11,396 bases of DNA from Gracilimonas sp031580945 (GTDB lineage Bacteria; Bacteroidota; Rhodothermia; Balneolales; Balneolaceae): NCBI GenBank assembly GCA_031580945.1, contig JAVLBT010000094.1, forward strand, positions 1 through 11,396, written 5' to 3'. A program made the translations under genes and the position numbers. Below, piece by piece: positions 7,504 through 11,396 of this stretch; position 1 is the first letter of the stretch, and each line of letters begins with the position of its first letter. A model generated the notes under the pieces. The model worked only from the letters and a program-made list of their open reading frames with translations. It had not been told where the DNA came from and did not search any database.

Positions 7504-8337
7504 ATGAGCGACGGTTACGGATTATTAAAAGGAAAAAAAGGTATAATTTTTGGAGCACTGGATGAGCGAAGTATCGCCTGGCGTATTGCCTTGGCTTGTA
7601 AGCGTGAAGGTGCAGATTTTGTATTGACAAATGCTCCGGTTGCACTTCGGTTGGGAGCTTTGGATGCATTAGGGGAAGAAACAGGAGCCCCCATCATTCC
7701 TTGTGATGTAACAAAGGATGATGAGATCATAGAATTGATGAATAAATCTAAAGAACATCTGGGCGGTGGGGTAGATTTTATTCTGCATGCTGTTGGGATG
7801 TCGCCCAATGTTCGGAAAAAACAAGAGTATACCGACCTGAATTATAACTGGCTGCAGCAAACATTAGACATTTCTGCAATATCATTGCATCGCGTTCTTC
7901 ATCACGCTGAAAAAACAGAAACGCTCAATGATGGTGGAAGCGTAGTGGCGCTTTCTTACATCGGAGCGCAACGAATATTCTCAAAATATTCGGATATGAA
8001 CGACGCCAAAGCACTTCTTGAAAGCATTGCCCGAAATTATGGAAGTCGTTTAGCAAAACGAGGCATTCGCGTGAACACGGTTTCCCAGGCTCCAACGAAG
8101 ACTTCAGCCGGTACAGGTATCAAAGGATTTGACGGCATGTTTACTTTTGCCGAAAAGATTGCCCCAATGGGAAATCCATCTGCTGATGAATGTGCTGATT
8201 ATTGCGTAACATTATTCTCAGATCTTACCCGAAAAGTCACTATGCAGAATCTGTATCATGACGGCGGTTTTGTGACGGCAGGTATTTCTGAAGAAATGAT
8301 CGATGATCTTGCCAAACTATATTCTGACGAAGACTAA
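7504..8337 (+). CDS. fabI: Enoyl-[acyl-carrier-protein] reductase (NADH), FabI
   Basis: FabI catalyses the last step of each type II fatty-acid elongation cycle, reducing enoyl-ACP with NAD(P)H in the cytoplasm; it is the family targeted by triclosan. The 277-residue protein is an atypical short-chain dehydrogenase. Its N-terminal cofactor loop is GALDERSIAWRIA (17-29), the FabI variant of the Rossmann glycine motif. Catalytic residues appear in order as Y152 (SYIGA), Y162 and K169 with the FabI-specific Y-x6-K spacing. HAVGMSPNVRK, RVNTVSQAP and LFSDLTRKVTMQNLYHDGG match the Bacteroidota-type FabI subgroup. No Shine-Dalgarno sequence precedes the ATG, and a 105-base gap separates it from the upstream gene. 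A strong intrinsic terminator follows 17 bases after the stop, so its transcript ends there. Likely essential, unless a FabK or FabV exists elsewhere. Confidence 0.95.
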   Translation: MSDGYGLLKGKKGIIFGALDERSIAWRIALACKREGADFVLTNAPVALRLGALDALGEETGAPIIPCDVTKDDEIIELMNKSKEHLGGGVDFILHAVGMSPNVRKKQEYTDLNYNWLQQTLDISAISLHRVLHHAEKTETLNDGGSVVALSYIGAQRIFSKYSDMNDAKALLESIARNYGSRLAKRGIRVNTVSQAPTKTSAGTGIKGFDGMFTFAEKIAPMGNPSADECADYCVTLFSDLTRKVTMQNLYHDGGFVTAGISEEMIDDLAKLYSDED

Positions 8338-8354
8338 TTCTGCGCTATTAAAAT

Positions 8355-8393
8355 AAAGACCGGTCAGGTTTTTAGAACCTGACCGGTCTTTTT
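8355..8393 (+). terminator. Strong intrinsic terminator after fabI
   Basis: A perfect 16-bp stem (arms 8355-8370 and 8376-8391, core GACCGGTCAGG) closes a 5-base loop, TTTAG. A run of five T (8389-8393) ends it. It isolates fabI from ruvC. A-rich sequence before the left arm could give weaker termination on the minus strand, but no minus-strand gene needs it. Confidence 0.92.
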
Positions 8394-8425
8394 GAAGTTG
8401 AAATAAAAACCCAGTCCGACAACCA

Positions 8426-9001
8426 ATGTCCGACATCATCCTCGGTATTGATCCCGGTTCCCGAAATACAGGCTATGCACTGTTGACGGAAGAAAATGGA
8501 AAGCTGATTGCCTTGCGGTGTGATGTGATCCGTATGGCCGATATTGATGATCACGCCGAGCGACTGCAGGTTATCTTTGATAAAATTTCAGGCATTATTC
8601 GCTCTAATAAACCCACGGCTTGCGCGGTAGAAACACCGGTTTATGGGGTTGATCCCATGGCAATGTTGAAGTTGGGGCGAGCACAAGCTGCAGCCATGTT
8701 GGCCATTACCAACAACGGATTGCAGGCAGTAGAGTATTTCCCAAAAGTTGTGAAGAAGTCTATTACCGGAAACGGAAATGCGAGCAAAGAGCAGGTGGCT
8801 TTTATGCTGAATAAAATGGTGAAACTGCCCGATGAAAAATTATCTAATGATGCCACCGATGCCCTTGCGGTAGCCTGGTGCCATTTAATGAAAGGCAAAG
8901 GAATTCCCGGTTCAGCCCAAAAGAAAACGCACCAGAACAACGCCAAAGGAGACTGGGCCAGTTTCGTAGCCGACAATCCGGATCGCGTTAAGGGTATATA
9001 G
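8426..9001 (+). CDS. ruvC: Holliday junction resolvase RuvC
   Basis: RuvC is the dimeric RNase H-fold endonuclease that cuts Holliday junctions symmetrically, working with the RuvAB branch-migration complex. The four acidic catalytic residues are all in place: D9 (IILGIDPGSRNTGY), E69 (AVETPVYG), and D142 and D145 (NDATDALAVAWCH). The 191-residue length includes a short basic, polar C-terminal tail (KKTHQNNAKGDW region) beyond the catalytic fold, slightly longer than the E. coli protein. The ATG at 8426 puts D9 close to the N-terminus as usual. A strong terminator lies just upstream, so ruvC must have its own promoter in the ~30-base gap or inside the terminator region. ruvA follows after a 200-base palindrome-rich gap rather than directly. 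ruvB is not in the window. Confidence 0.95.
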   Translation: MSDIILGIDPGSRNTGYALLTEENGKLIALRCDVIRMADIDDHAERLQVIFDKISGIIRSNKPTACAVETPVYGVDPMAMLKLGRAQAAAMLAITNNGLQAVEYFPKVVKKSITGNGNASKEQVAFMLNKMVKLPDEKLSNDATDALAVAWCHLMKGKGIPGSAQKKTHQNNAKGDWASFVADNPDRVKGI

Positions 9002-9036
9002 GTTTTGTTTTCAAAGGTTTGGGTGTTTTCTAAGCG

Positions 9037-9124
9037 TGAGGCAGAGCCTCAAAGAAGCATTCCGCAGCGGAGCTACGGAACGAGGGTTTAGAAATGTAGT
9101 TTGTCCAAGCGGACGCTTGAACAA
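9037..9124. repeat. Cluster of three palindromes, probable dispersed extragenic repeat
   Basis: Three hairpins follow one another. The first is TGAGGC-AGA-GCCTCA (9037-9051). The second has nine-base arms TTCCGCAGC / GCTACGGAA around GGA (9060-9080). The third has arms 9101-9111 and 9114-9124 centred on CAAGCGGACGCTTG. The second and third each hold one imperfect pair, which is C-A on the plus strand and G-U in minus-strand RNA. The region has no coding potential I can support and looks like REP- or BIME-like intergenic DNA; copies elsewhere in the genome are expected but not shown. Confidence 0.55.
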
Positions 9125-9148
9125 GTTTGGTAGGTTGGGTTAAAAGTC

Positions 9149-9168
9149 ATTCCCGTGAAGGCGGGAAT
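9149..9168. repeat. dRS3-like 20-bp palindromic element
   Basis: ATTCCC, eight bases and GGGAAT form a 20-base element; with the adjacent G and C the stem is seven pairs around TGAAGG. This is exactly the form of the Neisseria dRS3 consensus (ATTCCC-N8-GGGAAT), and similar GTCATTCCCG-type palindromes are common in many bacterial genomes. It lies 33 bases before the ruvA start, where it could sit in the ruvA leader or mark an integration-prone site. Confidence 0.6.
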
Positions 9169-9201
9169 CTAAATGTTTAAACGAGCAAGATTGAAGAATA
9201 C

Positions 9202-9798
9202 ATGATCGCATTTTTAAAAGGATATATCGAAGAAAAACACGAAGGCGAAGTCGTTTTAGATGTAAGTGGGGTGGGCTATTCTGTGGAAATTTCTTCTATC
9301 ACTCAGGAGCAGTTGGAAAGTGCGGGCTCTGAAGTGAAATTGCTCATATATCATCACATTACGGACAGCGATCAGCGACTATTTGGATTCTTTTCAACAG
9401 ATGAAAAAGCGCTCTTTGAAAAGTTGATTACGGTAAAAGGAGTTGGTCCAAAATTGGGACTCACTATTTTATCCGGTTTACCCGCAGATCAGCTCATAGG
9501 GGCCATAACCAATGGGGAAGAAAGCACCCTTTCAAAAGTGCCCGGAATTGGAAAAAAAACGGCGCAGCGTATTATAGTAGAATTGAAAGATAAATTGGCT
9601 GAATATGCGGCTTCAGCAGGTGTTACACCTACGAGTTCTTCTGATTCAAGTATCACCGGAGAAGCCATTTCTGCACTCGAAGCACTTGGATTCAAGAAAA
9701 AAGAATCGGAGCAGGCGGTGATGAAGGCACTAAAAGAAACCGATGGAAATGATGCCTCGGTCATCATTAAAAAAGCATTGGCCAGTTTGAATAAGTAG
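9202..9798 (+). CDS. ruvA: Holliday junction branch migration protein RuvA
   Basis: RuvA forms the tetrameric junction-binding core of the RuvAB motor and presents the junction to RuvB helicase and RuvC. The 198-residue protein has the standard three parts. The first is an N-terminal OB-fold (MIAFLKGYIE ... VVLDVSGVGYSVEI, residues 1-65). The second holds two helix-hairpin-helix DNA-binding motifs, VKGVGPKLGLTIL (78-90) and SKVPGIGKKTAQRI (111-124). After a serine/threonine-rich flexible linker (about 137-150), a UBA-like domain III that contacts RuvB (ITGEAISALEALGFKKKE, 151-168) completes it. Length and motif order are normal. It lies downstream of ruvC in the same direction, separated by palindromic repeats. 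ruvB is absent; the next gene is an unrelated regulator. Confidence 0.96.
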   Translation: MIAFLKGYIEEKHEGEVVLDVSGVGYSVEISSITQEQLESAGSEVKLLIYHHITDSDQRLFGFFSTDEKALFEKLITVKGVGPKLGLTILSGLPADQLIGAITNGEESTLSKVPGIGKKTAQRIIVELKDKLAEYAASAGVTPTSSSDSSITGEAISALEALGFKKKESEQAVMKALKETDGNDASVIIKKALASLNK

Positions 9799-9884
9799 CC
9801 CAAATTGGATAAATCTTTGTCGGAATTTTGTAACGTAGATTTACTTCGAATGGAGTTTATTGTACTTCTGTTTATTTAAATGCT

Positions 9885-10457
9885 ATGGAAGAACTAACGC
9901 TGCATATCAAAAATATGGTTTGTGATCGTTGCGAAATGGTCATCGAAACGGCTTTGTCAGCAATGGGTTTGGAAGTTGATCACATACAGCTTGGAAAAGC
10001 AAAAGTGAGGCGATCAGGAAATAGGCCAAGTATGCAGGAGATCGAAAAAGAACTTGAACGATTTAACTTCGGATTGATCAAAGATGATGAGTCGGTGTTG
10101 GTGGAGAAGGTAAAGATCAGTTTGATAGAATGGGTAGAATCAGGTGACCTTGAAACGGATGATCGGTCACTATCCGAGTATTTGGCAAAACGGTTGACTA
10201 AAAGCTACGCAAACATTTCAAGGATCTTCTCAAGAAAGGAAAAACTTACCATTGAAAAATATTTTATCAGGTTGAAGATCGAAAAAGCCAAGGAATTGGT
10301 GGAATATGATAACCAGAGCTTCAGTGAGATCGCATATCAGCTTGGGTATAAGAACCTGCAGCATCTTTCCAGACAATTCAAGAGTATCACGGGAATGAGT
10401 ATGAGTGACTACAAAAAACTGCAGAATCCCGAACGAAAATCACTGGATAATATCTGA
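9885..10457 (+). CDS. HMA-domain / AraC-type transcriptional regulator, probable metal sensor
   Basis: This 190-residue two-domain protein starts with a heavy-metal-associated-like segment, LHIKNMVCDRCEMVIETAL, with a CxxC pair at C13/C16, the metal site in HMA proteins and copper chaperones. Residues ~100-185 form an AraC-type DNA-binding domain with two helix-turn-helix units: LSEYLAKRLTKSYANISRIF, then SFSEIAYQLGYKNLQHLSRQFKSITGMS. The second unit ends in the family's conserved F-K-x2-TG-x-S signature. In Bacteroidota this fusion is commonly found beside heavy-metal P-type ATPase genes, and one lies about 600 bases downstream here on the opposite strand. It is therefore inferred to respond to a metal such as zinc, cadmium, lead or copper. 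Its stop overlaps the next start by one base (TGATGA), so the two are translationally coupled. The ATG at 9885 is favoured over an out-of-frame one at 9880. Confidence 0.88.
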   Translation: MEELTLHIKNMVCDRCEMVIETALSAMGLEVDHIQLGKAKVRRSGNRPSMQEIEKELERFNFGLIKDDESVLVEKVKISLIEWVESGDLETDDRSLSEYLAKRLTKSYANISRIFSRKEKLTIEKYFIRLKIEKAKELVEYDNQSFSEIAYQLGYKNLQHLSRQFKSITGMSMSDYKKLQNPERKSLDNI

Positions 10458-10909
10458 TGAAACTTAAAATTCCCCCGGCTCTCCTTTTTTTCATTTGTGT
10501 TGCGCTAATGTGGGGCATCAATTGGTTGATTGCAGCACAAAGGCTGGAGTTTTTATACCAAAAATGGGTAGCAGTTCTCTTCATTGGTTTTGGGGTGATC
10601 GTTGGGATTTTAGGAGTATTTGAATTTACCAAGTTATCAACGACTGTGAATCCTCATAAACCCGAAAATACAAGTAAACTGGTAACATCCGGAGTTTATA
10701 GGTTCTCCAGAAACCCTATGTATGCGGGTTTGCTTTTTTGCTTAGTTGGAATTGGAATTTATTTTGGGAACTTATGGTCATTCCTGGTTATTCCTATTTT
10801 TATCTGGTACATGAATGAATTTCAGGTCAAGCCGGAAGAAGTAGTTATGAGGCAAAAATTTGGATCAGATTTTATAGAATACTCCGAAAAAGTAAATCGG
10901 TGGATCTAA
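10457..10909 (+). CDS. Membrane methyltransferase of the isoprenylcysteine carboxyl methyltransferase/PEMT-like family
   Basis: This 150-residue integral membrane protein has about four hydrophobic segments (roughly residues 8-27, 36-55, 88-105 and 107-120). It carries the family signature in the second half: TTVNPHKPE (62-70), then GVYRFSRNPMYAGL (79-92), then PEEVVMRQKFGSDFIEYSEKVNRW to the end. In this family the arginine/asparagine-proline loop and the EE...FG...Y...V.RW tail build the S-adenosylmethionine site. Bacterial members are rarely characterised; substrates may be lipids or small thiols, so none is assigned. Its ATG overlaps the regulator's TGA by one base, implying co-expression and a role linked to metal response. 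A hairpin with a T-run follows directly, and the ATPase gene converges from the other side. Confidence 0.85.
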   Translation: MKLKIPPALLFFICVALMWGINWLIAAQRLEFLYQKWVAVLFIGFGVIVGILGVFEFTKLSTTVNPHKPENTSKLVTSGVYRFSRNPMYAGLLFCLVGIGIYFGNLWSFLVIPIFIWYMNEFQVKPEEVVMRQKFGSDFIEYSEKVNRWI

Positions 10910-10910
10910 G

Positions 10911-10942
10911 TTAACCTAAGTTCGATAAGGTTAAGTGTTTTT
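10911..10942 (+). terminator. Probable intrinsic terminator of the regulator-methyltransferase operon
   Basis: TTAACCT (10911-10917) pairs with AGGTTAA (10928-10934) over a 10-base loop; three bases later comes a run of five T (10938-10942). The stem is AT-rich and so modest in stability, but it starts one base past the methyltransferase stop codon and points the right way. Confidence 0.55.
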
Positions 10943-11056
10943 ATACGTTGAGTGGTCATTTTGCGCCGAACCTGTCCCGACATATTTGTTGGTAATGCCC
11001 GTAATCGCTATTTTTAAGCCTGTTAACCTCATTTCTTATATCAAGCTCATTTTAAG

Positions 11057-11396
11057 TTAACAAGTGTTGCAACAAGCGGGGGAAGCGGTGTTTTCTATTG
11101 CATTATCAGACCGGAAAAAATCCCAAAAAGAATCTGCATTGGAAAAATTATACTGAATACGTATAGCATTAGCGATAGCTATCAGGGCAACACCTACATC
11201 CGCAAAAATGGCTTCCCACATAGATGCCAATCCAAAAGCTGCAAGTACCATTACGAGAATTTTAACGCCTAGTGCGAAGCCTATATTTTGCCAGACGATG
11301 CGCTGTGTAACTTTACTGATCTCAATTCCCGTCAATATCTTAGAGGGCTGATCGTTTTGAATAACAACGTCTGCAGTTTCAATGGTAGCATCAGAA
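11057..11396 (-). CDS. P1B-type heavy-metal-translocating ATPase, C-terminal part (runs off window)
   Basis: Only the last 112 codons are present; the gene begins beyond the window edge and no start codon here is real. The fragment opens with SDATIETADVVIQND, the end of the P-type ATPase hinge region after the GDGxND motif. It continues into the last two membrane helices: IVWQNIGFALGVKILVMVL (helix 7, with a conserved lysine) and MWEAIFADVGVALIAIANAIRI (helix 8, with a conserved aspartate). That lysine-aspartate pair is characteristic of the Zn2+/Cd2+/Pb2+ exporting P1B-2 group (ZntA/CadA-like), so metal export from the cytoplasm is likely. The tail after helix 8 ends in ACCNTC, three cysteines in the last five residues, a possible extra metal site. 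It converges on the HMA-AraC regulator operon, which probably controls it or shares its signal. Confidence 0.92.
   Translation of the reverse strand, partial: SDATIETADVVIQNDQPSKILTGIEISKVTQRIVWQNIGFALGVKILVMVLAAFGLASMWEAIFADVGVALIAIANAIRIQYNFSNADSFWDFFRSDNAIENTASPACCNTC

Noticed and set aside
11057..11335. Complete 92-residue membrane protein starting at a TTG
   Set aside because: The frame continues open to the window edge with conserved P-type ATPase sequence upstream of the TTG, so it is the C-terminus of a larger gene.

Overview
The window is about 11.4 kb of moderately AT-rich chromosomal DNA. It most resembles a Bacteroidota-lineage bacterium, with Balneolota (Balneola or Gracilimonas-like) as the best guess. 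The reasons are the FabI and SulP sequence styles, the metal-sensor-like HMA-AraC regulator typical of this lineage, start codons mostly without a Shine-Dalgarno sequence, and candidate TTTG / TAnnTTTG promoters. This placement is an inference from protein style, not a search result.

Layout. Positions 1-1840 hold prfC (release factor 3, + strand), then a tiny convergent gene for a 32-residue four-cysteine protein with its own intrinsic terminator. Positions 1837-2295 are a long AT-rich intergenic region with a candidate promoter and a candidate folded leader ahead of a SulP-type anion transporter with a STAS domain (2296-3825). Positions 4005-5304 hold a minus-strand pair with overlapping ends: a secreted lipoprotein zinc protease, then a gamma-glutamylcyclotransferase-like protein. 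Reading + from a divergent intergenic region come dinB (DNA polymerase IV), a secreted DUF2135-type beta protein, and fabI (enoyl-ACP reductase), which ends in a very strong terminator. Then come ruvC and ruvA (Holliday-junction processing), separated by 200 bases packed with palindromes. The right end is a metal-homeostasis block: an HMA-AraC regulator translationally coupled to a small membrane methyltransferase, converging on the 3' end of a P1B-type Zn/Cd/Pb ATPase whose gene continues past the window edge.

Functional themes. Most genes are housekeeping: translation termination, fatty-acid synthesis, recombination and translesion DNA synthesis. No phage, insertion sequence, CRISPR array or defence island is visible, and I find no clearly new multi-gene system. 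The parts most worth a second look are the small cysteine protein, the palindrome cluster between ruvC and ruvA (including an ATTCCC-N8-GGGAAT element), the candidate SulP leader structure, the unusual zinc-ligand layout of the lipoprotein protease, and the regulator-methyltransferase-ATPase block.
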